From Capsulimonadaceae bacterium (GTDB taxonomy: Bacteria > Armatimonadota > Armatimonadia > Armatimonadales > Capsulimonadaceae): a stretch of 64,000 nt of DNA. Position 1 is the first letter of the stretch. Each line of letters begins with the position of its first letter. The stretch is from positions 186,001 to 250,000 of the forward strand of contig JARLGU010000011.1 in NCBI GenBank assembly GCA_031292625.1, read 5' to 3'. Below, piece by piece: positions 47,115 to 56,632 of the stretch. The notes below the pieces were generated by a model. That model searched no databases. It was not told the origin of the DNA and saw only the letters and a program-made list of their open reading frames with translations. Position numbers and translations under genes: made by a program.

Positions 47115-47360
47115 TTTGCCGGTGTTATATCAGGGGATGGCGGTGCGCGATGGGCTCGAAGTGCGACGGCCGAAGACGCGATGCGAGCAATAATCCGGGC
47201 ACAGGAGGATCGCATCTATTCAAATCAACGATTGTCACCGATATTGGCGCGGTTTCCGGCCGTGAACGACCGTCCTGAGATGTCAAGCCCCATTTATGAC
47301 ACAAGATTAGCATCAATGGGGGTTGCCGGATCACGAAGATGCTGGCCGTCTACCGATTAG

Positions 47361-47379
47361 GCCCGTTCACGGGCTTTCT
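47361..47379 (+). terminator. Short hairpin with T-rich tail between prepilin-like copies 3 and 4
   Basis: GCCCG and CGGGC close a TTCA loop, followed by TTTCT. It lies 250 bp after copy 3 in a 437-bp gap that holds no other gene. Confidence 0.4.
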
Positions 47380-47463
47380 CAACACAGGCCGGCCCTTTCA
47401 GGACCGGACTCGCGCAGCTGTTAACAGTTATAAATGCGATTGCCTGTCCGGGCAAGGAGAGCG

Positions 47464-47492
47464 TTGCCGAGAAGTCGATAGCGTGATATAAT
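47464..47492 (+). promoter_or_regulatory. Sigma-70-type promoter of the fourth prepilin-like gene
   Basis: TTGCCG and a perfect TATAAT with a 17-bp spacer, 59 bp before the start codon. Confidence 0.75.
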
Positions 47493-47551
47493 CTAATAGA
47501 CTAAGCGTTGAGGCTTCCATTCATTTGGCGATCGACGCTGAAGGAGCCAAT

Positions 47552-48463
47552 ATGAAAAACAAGGATGACGGCTTTACTCTTATCGAATTGCTCGTTGTTA
47601 TAGCGATTATTGCAATACTTGCTGCTATTCTGTTTCCAGTATTCGCAACTGCCCGCGAAAAGGCGCGCCAGACAACGTGCTCCAGCAACCTTAAACAACT
47701 TGGTCTCGCGATCGTCCAGTACACCCAGGACTACGACGAATGCCCGCCGAACGGCACTTCGAGAACATGGTCGGCGAACGGCTGGGCAGGACAGATCTAT
47801 CCTTACGTCAAGTCCAAGGCCGCCTTTATCTGTCCCGACGATTTAACGGCGGGACCGTCAAGCTCCTACGTTTACAATCGCAACACTCAGAACGAAAACG
47901 GCGCGTCGATCACCTTCGGCGTAACGGGCTGGCCCAGCTACCCTGTCTCGAAGTATGGAAGCGTCGCCAAGACCATAATCCTCGCGGAGATCGTCGGAAG
48001 CGGCGGCTACGATATATCGGATAGCAACCCGGCGGATTCCCAAAGCGACTTCTATCCCACGACGGGCCAGGGCGGACACTCTCCGGACGGACAAGGCGGA
48101 ATCGGCATTGCGTACGAGCCTTATGCGGCATCGACGACCCCGACGGACATTCCCTGCGGACAGTCCACGAATGCGGTAACGCCCACGTGCACGGCCAATT
48201 TCACCATTATGTATGCCACCGGCTATCCGTCGAACTTCCCGTCCACCTACTCGACCGCGATTCTCTTCACGGGGCCATCCGGGCGTCACTCCGGCGGCGC
48301 GAACTACTTAATGGCGGACGGACACGTCAAGTGGTTCATGGGGACGCAAGTCTCGGCCGGCAGCAACAATACGGGAACATCGACCTCATGCGGCGCCAAC
48401 CAGACGGCGGCCGCAACGGGCTGCACGCAGCCGGGGTCGGCTGTGACGTGGAGCGTATTCTAA
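47552..48463 (+). CDS. Type IV prepilin-like protein with H-X9-DG motif (copy 4)
   Basis: 303 residues: leader [66 protein letters not shown], and C-terminal [17 protein letters not shown]. The DNA of the signal region is nearly identical to copy 3 over about 100 bp, pointing to recent tandem duplication or gene conversion, while the middle ([19 protein letters not shown]) has diverged. AAGGAG lies 6 nt before ATG 47552, which fixes the start. Confidence 0.92.
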   Translation: MKNKDDGFTLIELLVVIAIIAILAAILFPVFATAREKARQTTCSSNLKQLGLAIVQYTQDYDECPPNGTSRTWSANGWAGQIYPYVKSKAAFICPDDLTAGPSSSYVYNRNTQNENGASITFGVTGWPSYPVSKYGSVAKTIILAEIVGSGGYDISDSNPADSQSDFYPTTGQGGHSPDGQGGIGIAYEPYAASTTPTDIPCGQSTNAVTPTCTANFTIMYATGYPSNFPSTYSTAILFTGPSGRHSGGANYLMADGHVKWFMGTQVSAGSNNTGTSTSCGANQTAAATGCTQPGSAVTWSVF

Positions 48464-48596
48464 TAGGCTGCGTGATTGATGCGCGTACCGAGGAGAAGCT
48501 TCAGGCCGGCTCGTGCCGGTCACGGACCGGTGAAAACGGTGCGGAGTTGTCTTACGTATCGTTTCGATTTGATACATACGCCCTAATACAAAAGGA

Positions 48597-48639
48597 AGCC
48601 TTCGAGTTATCGGATATTCGGTAGCTCGAAGGCTTTTTG
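48597..48639 (+). terminator. Rho-independent terminator after prepilin-like copy 4
   Basis: AGCCTTCGAG pairs with CTCGAAGGCT and runs into TTTTT, 134 bp after the stop codon. Confidence 0.88.
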
Positions 48640-48723
48640 CGCCGAGACTCGCCAACTGACCATAGACGGTCAGCCGGCGCTGCACATTTCCCGGGAGGGA
48701 TGCCCCACCCTCATTGGCGGCGT

Positions 48724-50544
48724 CTACGCCTCCTCGATCGCCGCGATGCGCTTCTGTATGGCGCTCAGACGCGCGGAGTCGAACTTGGCCGTCCGGTCGA
48801 AGCAATAGATGCCGTTCTCCTCCAGATCGATATCCGTGAGCTGCGTGTAGCAGTAACCGAACATATACGGATTGTCCAACAGCACTTTGCAGACCGCTTC
48901 AAACCGGCGGTAGAAGTCCTCAAGAGACGTTGGATTGGAGCCGTATCCCCAGCTCCTGCTCCGGTCGGCGGCGGCGGCTTCGGGTTCTAGCGCCGCGTCG
49001 ACGACCCACTTGAACCCGCCAAACTCGCTGACGAAGTACGGCTGGCCGCGATACGGCACGGACATATTGCGGTCGCCGTTAATAAACGGCTTGTCGTCGG
49101 CCATATGAGCATGCCCCAGAGCGAATCGCTCGATCCCCTTTTCGAAATCCGACTCTCCAATATAGTCGTGGCTATCATAGACATCAGCTTCCGGAACGCG
49201 ATGAGCGTAGCCCGACGTATCCAAAACGGGACGCGTAGTATCCATTGCCTTTGCGGCAAGAAAAAGCGCCCGCGTCGCGTCATCTAGATTCGTGATGCGA
49301 TCGTGCAACGGCTGATGGGTTTCGTTGAGGGCGCACCAGCCTACGATGGACGGATGCGAATAATCGCGCTCAAGCTCTTCGAGCCACTGAGCGGCGTATG
49401 TGATGGCGTGCTGCTGGTGATCGTTTCCAGAACCGTGTCCGCCTGCGCCCCAGTCCGCGAACTCCCCCCAGACGATATAGCCCAGGCGATCGGCGTGGTA
49501 TAGAAAGCGCTCCTCGAACACCTTCTGATGCAGCCGCGCGCCGTTAAACCCAGCCTCCATCGACAGCTTGATGTCGGAGATAAGCGCCGCGTCGCTCGGC
49601 GCGGTCATGATGCCGTCGGGATAGTAGCCCTGGTCGAGCACAAGCCGCTGAAAGACGCTCTGGCCGTTGATCTTGATCTTCTTCCCGTGGATCGACACGC
49701 CGCGCAGGCCGGCATAGCTGGTTGCCCGGTCGATGACCTTGCCGTCGGCTCCGGTGAGGGTCAACTCCAGGTCGTACAGATGCGGATCGGCGATCGACCA
49801 CGGGCGACGGCGGTCCTCCGGGATAAAGAGATCGAGGCGAGGCGACAGATCGAGGTCCGCCCGTACGGAACTGTCCGCGACGACGCCTTTCGCGTCCTTC
49901 AGGACGACTCGAACAAAGGCCCCGTCAACGTTCCCGGTGAGCGGAAGTTCAAGGCGAAACGCTCCCGCGGCCAGGTCAGGCGTAATGCGTGGCCGCTTCA
50001 GCGCGACAACGCCCGTCGCTTCGAGCCAAACGGTCTGCCAGATGCCGGTCGTTCGCGTATAGTGGCAGCCATGGGAACCGTACTGTTGGGACTGCTTGCC
50101 AAAGGGCTTAGGCCCTTCCTTCGTATCCCGGGCGCGGACGACGATGACGACCGGTTTCCCGGGAGTCCAGAACGATGAGACATCGACCGAGATCGGCGTG
50201 AATCCGCCGCGATGCCTCGCGGCCTCGACGCCGTCGATCCAGATCGTTGCGTCATAATCGACGGCCTGAAAATGAAGCAATACGCGCTTTCCGGCCCATC
50301 CGGCGGGGATGTCCACCACGCGGCGGTACCACACAGCGTTCATGAAGTCCTTATTGCCGATCCCCGACAGGGGCGACTCCGGACAGAACGGAACTTGTAT
50401 CCGGTTGGCCAGCTCTCGAGCCACAAGCCCTCGCTCCAGTCCGGAGTCGCCGGGATCGATTTCAAACTGCCATTCGCCATTCAGGCAGAGCCACTCGTCT
50501 CGTACAAACTGCGGCCTGGGATATTCGGGTCTTGGAATTGCCAT
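48724..50544 (-). CDS. Glycoside hydrolase family 2 (beta-galactosidase/glucuronidase-like)
   Basis: 606 residues in the GH2 order: a sugar-binding jelly roll (LCLNGEWQFEIDPGD to AVWYRRVVDIP, VDYDATIWIDG), an immunoglobulin-like domain, and a TIM barrel. IVGWCALNETHQ carries the acid/base Glu (about 406) and PYFVSEFGGFKW the nucleophile Glu (about 502). No signal peptide, so probably intracellular. ATG 50544 is favoured because GAGG is 7 nt upstream; ATG 50556 has GAGG only 2 nt away. A divergent AraC regulator starts 83 bp away. Confidence 0.92.
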   Translation of the reverse strand: MAIPRPEYPRPQFVRDEWLCLNGEWQFEIDPGDSGLERGLVARELANRIQVPFCPESPLSGIGNKDFMNAVWYRRVVDIPAGWAGKRVLLHFQAVDYDATIWIDGVEAARHRGGFTPISVDVSSFWTPGKPVVIVVRARDTKEGPKPFGKQSQQYGSHGCHYTRTTGIWQTVWLEATGVVALKRPRITPDLAAGAFRLELPLTGNVDGAFVRVVLKDAKGVVADSSVRADLDLSPRLDLFIPEDRRRPWSIADPHLYDLELTLTGADGKVIDRATSYAGLRGVSIHGKKIKINGQSVFQRLVLDQGYYPDGIMTAPSDAALISDIKLSMEAGFNGARLHQKVFEERFLYHADRLGYIVWGEFADWGAGGHGSGNDHQQHAITYAAQWLEELERDYSHPSIVGWCALNETHQPLHDRITNLDDATRALFLAAKAMDTTRPVLDTSGYAHRVPEADVYDSHDYIGESDFEKGIERFALGHAHMADDKPFINGDRNMSVPYRGQPYFVSEFGGFKWVVDAALEPEAAAADRSRSWGYGSNPTSLEDFYRRFEAVCKVLLDNPYMFGYCYTQLTDIDLEENGIYCFDRTAKFDSARLSAIQKRIAAIEEA

Positions 50545-50627
50545 TTCATGCCTCATAGATAATGATTTTTCAGCGCGATATTCGATCGCTTGCCCAATTA
50601 TGCTACCATGAGGCGGGAAGACGGTCC

Positions 50628-51476
50628 ATGAGCGATTCCAACATTATCATTCGCGATAACCACATTGTAGGGCGCGGGACACGAGAGTGGATTGTTCATG
50701 CATCTCACTGCAGTGCCCTGTCCCACTACGACATCGGTCTTATCGGCATTTCGGATGCGGCCGCCGAATTTCAGTTCACGCGCGCAAACCCCGCGATCGT
50801 CCAGTTGCTTGCGTGCACGGGAGGGGCTGGCGAAGTGATGATCGACGGAGAGTGGCGGCGCTGCGGAGCCGGCGAGGCCTATGTCACGCCCGCCGGCGCC
50901 CCGCACGCCTACCGGGCCTTGCCCGACATCCGCTGGCGTCTCTGCTGGGTCATGTACAGCGCGCCGCGCTGGTCGACTCCAGTTCCGGCAATCGAAAAGC
51001 CGACGCTCGTTTCAGGCAGCTTTCAGGCGCTCAGCACATCGATCGAGGCCCTGTATCACGAAAGCAGAGGCGCTTCCGATCCTGGCATTTCGTTTAATCT
51101 CGCGTCTCTTATCCACGCTTATGCGCAGCGATCCCTGGTTCCCCGCACGCGCCTAGCAGTTTTGTGGGATACGGTCCGCGACGATCTTTCACGCAAGTGG
51201 AGCGTGGTCGAGATGGCCGATTTCGTGCACGTCAGCCCTGAACACCTCCGGCGGCTGAGCGAACAAGAGGTCGGCGAAAGTCCGATGCGCTACTTGACGC
51301 GGATACGCATGCGCGAAGCGGCGGCGCTGCTCTTTTCGGATTCCTACAAAATGCAGGAAGTCGCCGAGCGGATCGGATACGACAATGTGTTCGCGTTCAG
51401 CACGGCCTTTAAGCGCTGCTTCGGCCAGGCGCCGTCCGACTACCGCGCACGTCTTGGCACGACGAAAGGAAGATAA
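50628..51476 (+). CDS. AraC family transcriptional regulator
   Basis: 282 residues: a cupin-like ligand domain (FTRANPAIVQLLACTGGAGEVMIDGEWRRCGAGEAYVTPAGAPHAY) and a C-terminal double helix-turn-helix (WSVVEMADFVHVSPEHLRRLSEQEVGESPMRYL and MQEVAERIGYDNVFAFSTAFKRCFGQAPSDYR). ATG 50628 has GGGAAG 8 nt upstream. Divergent with the GH2 gene across about 80 bp, so it most likely controls that gene in response to a sugar. Confidence 0.9.
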   Translation: MSDSNIIIRDNHIVGRGTREWIVHASHCSALSHYDIGLIGISDAAAEFQFTRANPAIVQLLACTGGAGEVMIDGEWRRCGAGEAYVTPAGAPHAYRALPDIRWRLCWVMYSAPRWSTPVPAIEKPTLVSGSFQALSTSIEALYHESRGASDPGISFNLASLIHAYAQRSLVPRTRLAVLWDTVRDDLSRKWSVVEMADFVHVSPEHLRRLSEQEVGESPMRYLTRIRMREAAALLFSDSYKMQEVAERIGYDNVFAFSTAFKRCFGQAPSDYRARLGTTKGR

Positions 51477-51737
51477 GCGTGGCCGCGGAAGATCGACCGA
51501 AATAGAAAAGAGCCGCGCCTATTTCCAGACGCGGCCGCAACATACGCAAATGCACTAAGGAGGTATAAGCAGGTGTCGTGACTGATCCGCTTACGAGAAG
51601 ATTATCGGGCGGGACCCGGTAATTATGCAGGGTGCGTCGCGAAAAAATTCAGGTGCCTAAAATTGCACTCGGATGGATCGCTCGTGCAAGGACGTCACAT
51701 CCCTTGGACTATCTCATGGCTAAGATGCGGCCGGCAC

Positions 51738-53705
51738 CTATTGGCTCCCTTGAACATACATCGTCGTGCCCGAATATGCGTACACCCAGTAGGCGTTGAG
51801 CGGTCTAAGGCTTGTCGCTACTGCGTATTTATTCGTCGACTGCATATATCCCCAGAATGTCGCATTGACCAATGGGTTCGATCCGCTAGTGGCCACGCTG
51901 AACGACTCGCCGTTGTCGCCGAACGTCAGGCTCGACAACGGAATCGATCTGGTAAACGGATCGCCGATCATGTTCCAACCGGCTGTGAGCGCGATTGCGA
52001 ACGGCGAGGATGCAGCCGTGCCAATGCTCGTGAACGTCACTTCCTGCGGAAAGCGCGCCCAATAGCCGACGCCAAGCCTGATCGCATCCGCAACGCCGTT
52101 TGGGGTTACGTCGTACGAGTAACTGGCAGGCTCGAATACGGCGAACTTAACGCCGGTGTAGCCCAATAGGGTGTCTAGGGACACGCCTGGGTAATCGTAC
52201 GGTGACGAGAAAAAGCTCAGCCCCGCCGAGAACGATGGGGCAGGCGGCGCACTATTCACCGTCTGCGTCCATTTGTTCGACGTGCTGGATACATGCATCG
52301 AATCACCTGTGTAAACAGCCGTGATTGTATGCAGCCCTTGTGTCAGGGCCGATATCGTAAGCGATGCCAGCGACGACGCCGTTGTTCCTGTACCAATAGG
52401 CGAGCTGCCGTCGTAAAACGTCACCGTCTCGCCATCGGCAACGCTCGGGCTTACCGTGGCCCTTAATGTGACGGACTCGCCGACTGTTGAAGGATTCGGA
52501 AGCGCCTGGAGGGTTGTGGCGCTGGACGCGAGCGCGATTCTGAAAATCGTGCCATAGGCGCCGCTGCCACCTAGCCAGGTAATCCCATACAGGTTACCGT
52601 CGCCTCCTAAAGTGGCTGCGGCGCCGTATGTCCGATACGCATCCCCCGTAAACGAATGTAAAATGGTAACGGCTCCAGAGCTCGAAATCTCGTCCACGGT
52701 TCCACCACCATAGACACCGCCAGTAAGGGTTGAGACGAAATAACTGCCATCGCCGGCAGAAACTAGGCCGGTCCATGGCACGCCACCGTCAAGTCCGCCA
52801 GTAAATGAACAAACGACTGTCAACGTGCCTTGCGGAGTTATCCTGAAGACGTTTCCTTGATTTGATGCTCCACCCCAGGGTGCAGTCCCGTAAAAATTGC
52901 CGTCACTACCCAGGATCAGTCCCTGCTGTGGGCTGGCCCCGTCCATTCCGCCCGTAAATGAGTAAATGGCGCTAAAGCTGCCGTCAGCGGTCACCTTAAA
53001 TATGGTCCCGTAGCCCAATGTGTTGATAGCCGTAATGTCTCCGCCTTGGAGCGTGGTTCCATAGAAGCAGCCATCGTTGCCCTCAACTAAGCTAGACCAG
53101 GGATAAGAGCCGTCGGATCCTCCAGTAAAAGCATAGAGCGTCGTCAACGATCCCGTCGGCGACATCTTGAACACGGTACCAAGACCGTGACCACTATTCA
53201 CGTTCGTGTCTCCGCCTGTTATCGTTACGCCGTAGAAGTTTCCGTCACTGCCCTCTATCAGGTTCCCGGACGGAGGGGCTCCACCCGCCCCACCTGCAAA
53301 CGAGTGCAAGGTAGCGAGGCTCCCAGAAGCGGATATTCTGAAGATCGTCCCAGACGCGTATGTGCCGCCCCCTGCTGTTGACCCATAAAAGTTGCCATCA
53401 CTAGCCTGAACAAGACCAGCGCCGGGACCTTGACCATCCGTTCCACCGGTAAACGAGTACATCGTCTTTATCGCGCCCGTCGAAGTGATCTTGAAGACCG
53501 TCCCCGCGCCGTAAGCGCCGCCGGTTTGCGTCGTCCCGTAGAAACTGCCGTCGCTTCCCAGAATTAGTCCGCAATTAGGAGTACCGCCGTCAGCGCTACC
53601 AGTAAATGAGTATAGCGTCGTGAACGTGGGCGGAGACGCAGCTAGAGGATCTGCGCCAGAAAACAAAGCCATGGCGACAGATATCATTGCGAGCGCGTGT
53701 TTCAT
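51738..53705 (-). CDS. Secreted protein with seven GTVFK-type (TIGR03803) repeats
   Basis: A 655-residue secreted protein. A signal peptide (MKHALAMISVAMALFSGADPLA) is followed by seven repeats of about 50-57 residues of the type YSFTGG.DG..P..GL..GSDGNFYGTT..GG....GTVFK, the TIGR03803 (Gloeo_Verruco) repeat, predicted to form a seven-bladed propeller. Then an immunoglobulin-like domain (about 405-485, VTLRATVSPSV, YDGSSPIGTG), and a C-terminal domain of about 150 residues (AGWNMIGDPF, FWGYMQSTNKY, NAYWVYAYSG). The function is unknown; repeats 6 and 7 deviate from the others. ATG 53705 places the signal peptide at the N-terminus. Confidence 0.88.
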   Translation of the reverse strand: MKHALAMISVAMALFSGADPLAASPPTFTTLYSFTGSADGGTPNCGLILGSDGSFYGTTQTGGAYGAGTVFKITSTGAIKTMYSFTGGTDGQGPGAGLVQASDGNFYGSTAGGGTYASGTIFRISASGSLATLHSFAGGAGGAPPSGNLIEGSDGNFYGVTITGGDTNVNSGHGLGTVFKMSPTGSLTTLYAFTGGSDGSYPWSSLVEGNDGCFYGTTLQGGDITAINTLGYGTIFKVTADGSFSAIYSFTGGMDGASPQQGLILGSDGNFYGTAPWGGASNQGNVFRITPQGTLTVVCSFTGGLDGGVPWTGLVSAGDGSYFVSTLTGGVYGGGTVDEISSSGAVTILHSFTGDAYRTYGAAATLGGDGNLYGITWLGGSGAYGTIFRIALASSATTLQALPNPSTVGESVTLRATVSPSVADGETVTFYDGSSPIGTGTTASSLASLTISALTQGLHTITAVYTGDSMHVSSTSNKWTQTVNSAPPAPSFSAGLSFFSSPYDYPGVSLDTLLGYTGVKFAVFEPASYSYDVTPNGVADAIRLGVGYWARFPQEVTFTSIGTAASSPFAIALTAGWNMIGDPFTRSIPLSSLTFGDNGESFSVATSGSNPLVNATFWGYMQSTNKYAVATSLRPLNAYWVYAYSGTTMYVQGSQ

Positions 53706-54292
53706 AGAATGTCCAATTTTTGCCCGGTCGGTACTAACCGCCCGCAACGTGGTCAATCAAACGCGAAAATGGCTCACGCGCCTACTGAAACAATCGAGCC
53801 AATCTGCGGAGCACCCTGCGGTCCGCGCATTGTGCCGTAACTATACCAAACATAATTGCGCTCTGTCAACGAAAATTGCTAATTTGCGAATCGTTATGGT
53901 GTGTGGCATTCCGTAGGCCGAACCTGAGCCATCCGCCTATGAATGCCGACCTGGGGCTCACATTCCGCCGATCCTAGCTACCGGCGGTGCTCTCAACGTG
54001 CAGCCAGCGCTGAACAAGCGACCCGGCACGCAGTCTCATCCAAGCCAAGCACCGGTGTCGAGTGAAATCCTTTACGATCCTCTTACTTTCTCTAATGTCA
54101 GCGGATTTATCGAGCGGATCCGGGTTATAATAATTGCTGCAGGTAGACTATTTCGGATTTATCACTTAGCCGTTAAAACAGTCACTTCGACCGGCTATCG
54201 CCCTGCACAAATTGCTCCGACGATGAATCTATTAGTGCCCTCCGGTAAATGTCGTTGGGGTTTCGTCGTTAATTGAAATCATACGAATACTT
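53706..54292. other. Long intergenic region between divergent genes, no gene seen
   Basis: About 590 bp separating the propeller gene and the propeller-TPR gene, so it should hold both promoters. A TATAAT (about 54125) lies 165 bp before the right-hand gene but has no clear -35. No RNA gene or conserved frame was recognised. Confidence 0.4.
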
Positions 54293-56194
54293 ATGAGTAG
54301 AGTACAGGCTGTTGATTTAGTTTGGCACAAGAAAGAACGCGGGCTGATGGCCTTAGGTCGGCACGCAGTCGACGACGACGGCAAAGTAGCCGCCGCATTT
54401 TGTGTCAACCCCGCATCGCGCACTTATTGTCTGGTTGCGTTCAAGCCCGCCGGATTTGGCGATCCGGAACTCGTCGAGCGCTCTACGTTTACGATGGACG
54501 CCGTCAGGCGCATTGAGACGCTGCCGGACGACGAGTTCACGCTTGCGATGAACGACGGCGACCTGTCGTTTATCGACGCGTCGTCCGTCGTCATCGATCG
54601 AACCACCTACCAACCCGGACGCGGAATGCTTTTCGTCGACATCGCTCTCGCCGGAACCGACCCCCGGCGAACGATGGTCATCCTCTCGATGACCCGATCT
54701 GGAGATAGTTACACGCTCTCCGCGGCGGAAGGCGGAGACACCCTCGTGTCTCTCTGGACAAAGACCTGGGCCACGGCAATCACAGCGATCGCGATTTCGT
54801 CCGATGGCAACCGGATTGCCGTCGGACTGGTAAACGGCGTCGTCGCCCTGCTGGACCGGGCGCGAGAGATCATGTGGGAATGCCTTCCTGACCAGCAGGA
54901 AGCTCCTGTTCCGATCGCCTCGCTCTGCGTCGATGGCGCCGGGACCGTCGTATCCGTAGACGATCGCGGAAGCATCCGCCGGCACGCCGGATCGAATGGA
55001 CGCGTCCAGTGGCGATACAGCCTGCTATATCCCTCCGATGGCGTCCAAACCGCCCTGTTCAAGATTGCGGCGGACATGGAAACCCGAGTTGTCGCGGCCA
55101 CCTCGCTTTACTACGGGGCTCCTACAACGCAGTCGCAGCTTGTGGAAACCCACTACACGCTGATCGATGGCGAAAGCGGCGCGACAGCCTGGTACGACGA
55201 CCTCGATTCTCCTGCCACCGGCGTCGCCGTGTCCCCCAACGGTCAATCGATCTGCCTCAGTTGTCGCGACGGCGAGATCCTGGGGCTTGCAATCAGCATT
55301 CTCAATGAGAACGGACGGATGTCATCGGGGCACGAGCAGGCGGTCGCACAGACGCTTTACGACGAAGCCCGCTACGCCGCCGAACACGGTGAGCTCGCCC
55401 AGGCAGCGCCGTTGTTGCTGGAATCGCTGCGTCTCAACCCGACCAACGCTCATGCGACGACCCTGTTCGACGAAGTCGTCTGGCATCTTCGCGAAGAAGT
55501 GATGACCACGACGACCCAGGTATCCGAAGAATCGCTCGCAAAAGTGGACGAGGCGCTGAAAGTTGCGCCGCACGACGAGAAGCTGACCATTCGGCGCAAC
55601 GCCCTCGCACGCCTGCTTGCGGAACGCTACCTCTCGGATGCATCCAAGCTCGGGGCGGAGGGTAAGGACGACGATGCTCTCGCAAAGCTGAAGGCCGCGG
55701 TATCGTTGGACAGACACAATGTCGAAATGCGCATGGCGCTTAAGCATTACCAGGAAAAATATATCGGGCGGCTCTTCCAGGAATGTCAAACGCTGCTCGC
55801 GCGCCAGCTCCACGAAGAGGCAATTAAGGTCTTGGAGAAGGTGCAAGCCCTCCGACCCGACGAACCAGGCGTCATTCAGCGCCTCAGCTATTGCCGGGCG
55901 GCTCTGGCCTTCAAGGCAGGCATGCAGCACTATAACCTCAAGCACTACCCACAAGCCATCTTTCAGTTCAAGAAGACGCTGCAGTTCCAGCCCGCTCACC
56001 CGGAAGCGCGGACGTATCTTGAGCTATGCACGCCGGTCGCGGCGGAGCCTGCCACGGTAGCTCCAACGCCATCGCCTCAACGCCCAGCAACGGCGACGCC
56101 AGGCTTGCGCGGCGGCGTCGCGGCCGTTCAGCCGCAAGGCGCCCCGAGACGCGTTGTTCCCGCGGCGGCGCAACGTCCCGGCAACCGTCGATAG
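54293..56194 (+). CDS. Cytoplasmic WD40-like propeller plus TPR protein
   Basis: 633 residues without a signal peptide. The N-terminal about 340 residues look like a WD40/PQQ-type propeller (AITAIAISSDGNRIAVGLVNGVVALLDR, SLCVDGAGTVVSVDDRGSIRRH, ATGVAVSPNGQSICLSCRDGEILGL). Residues 350-600 hold TPR-like pairs (EHGELAQAAPLLLESLRLNPTNAHA, YNLKHYPQAIFQFKKTLQFQPAHPEA). The tail is Pro/Ala rich. Such proteins act as scaffolds. It precedes the ABC operon, which has its own promoter. Confidence 0.75.
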   Translation: MSRVQAVDLVWHKKERGLMALGRHAVDDDGKVAAAFCVNPASRTYCLVAFKPAGFGDPELVERSTFTMDAVRRIETLPDDEFTLAMNDGDLSFIDASSVVIDRTTYQPGRGMLFVDIALAGTDPRRTMVILSMTRSGDSYTLSAAEGGDTLVSLWTKTWATAITAIAISSDGNRIAVGLVNGVVALLDRAREIMWECLPDQQEAPVPIASLCVDGAGTVVSVDDRGSIRRHAGSNGRVQWRYSLLYPSDGVQTALFKIAADMETRVVAATSLYYGAPTTQSQLVETHYTLIDGESGATAWYDDLDSPATGVAVSPNGQSICLSCRDGEILGLAISILNENGRMSSGHEQAVAQTLYDEARYAAEHGELAQAAPLLLESLRLNPTNAHATTLFDEVVWHLREEVMTTTTQVSEESLAKVDEALKVAPHDEKLTIRRNALARLLAERYLSDASKLGAEGKDDDALAKLKAAVSLDRHNVEMRMALKHYQEKYIGRLFQECQTLLARQLHEEAIKVLEKVQALRPDEPGVIQRLSYCRAALAFKAGMQHYNLKHYPQAIFQFKKTLQFQPAHPEARTYLELCTPVAAEPATVAPTPSPQRPATATPGLRGGVAAVQPQGAPRRVVPAAAQRPGNRR

Positions 56195-56491
56195 CGGCGC
56201 GCCGGATCGTCAATTCAGGACGGCGATCAGCCCTCGCGCGACATTATGGCGGCTCACGGGGGCCGGAAGGCGCTCCCGGCGACCACAACCTGTTCAAAGA
56301 GCGACACGTAGAATTGCCGTTTTTTTTCGCTCCAATTTACGACAATTATCGCCGGTTCCCGAAATTGGGCGGCCGTTGTTGCCACGGACTATCGCGTCAT
56401 CTTGATCCAATTCTCCACGGCTTAACGCCTACATAACAACTCCTCACAAAATCGTCGAGTTTCGCGCAATTGCATTCGAGGAACGCTTGCC
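56195..56491. other. Intergenic region before the ABC operon promoter
   Basis: About 300 bp with no recognised gene; a T-run of nine (near 56330) occurs without a convincing stem in front of it. Confidence 0.35.
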
Positions 56492-56521
56492 TTGACAGGC
56501 GTTTGGCTCAGACACTATAAT
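56492..56521 (+). promoter_or_regulatory. Sigma-70 promoter of the ABC operon
   Basis: Perfect TTGACA and TATAAT with an 18-bp spacer, 111 bp before the ATPase start. It argues that the operon begins at 56633, not within the upstream open frame that starts at 56492. Confidence 0.85.
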
Positions 56522-56632
56522 AATATTCGCGCAGTGATACAATATTACAGATTCGGGAACTGGCAACCAGGCTGTTTCCCGTATGGAATAAGGACATTCA
56601 TCATCCCCATCTCCACAAGGACAGTACACACT

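Noticed and set aside
56325-56345. T-run near 56330 as a terminator
   Set aside because: No stable stem directly precedes it.
56492-56632. N-terminal extension of the ABC ATPase
   Set aside because: The frame from 56492 begins inside the -35 element of a consensus promoter, so it cannot be translated from that transcript.
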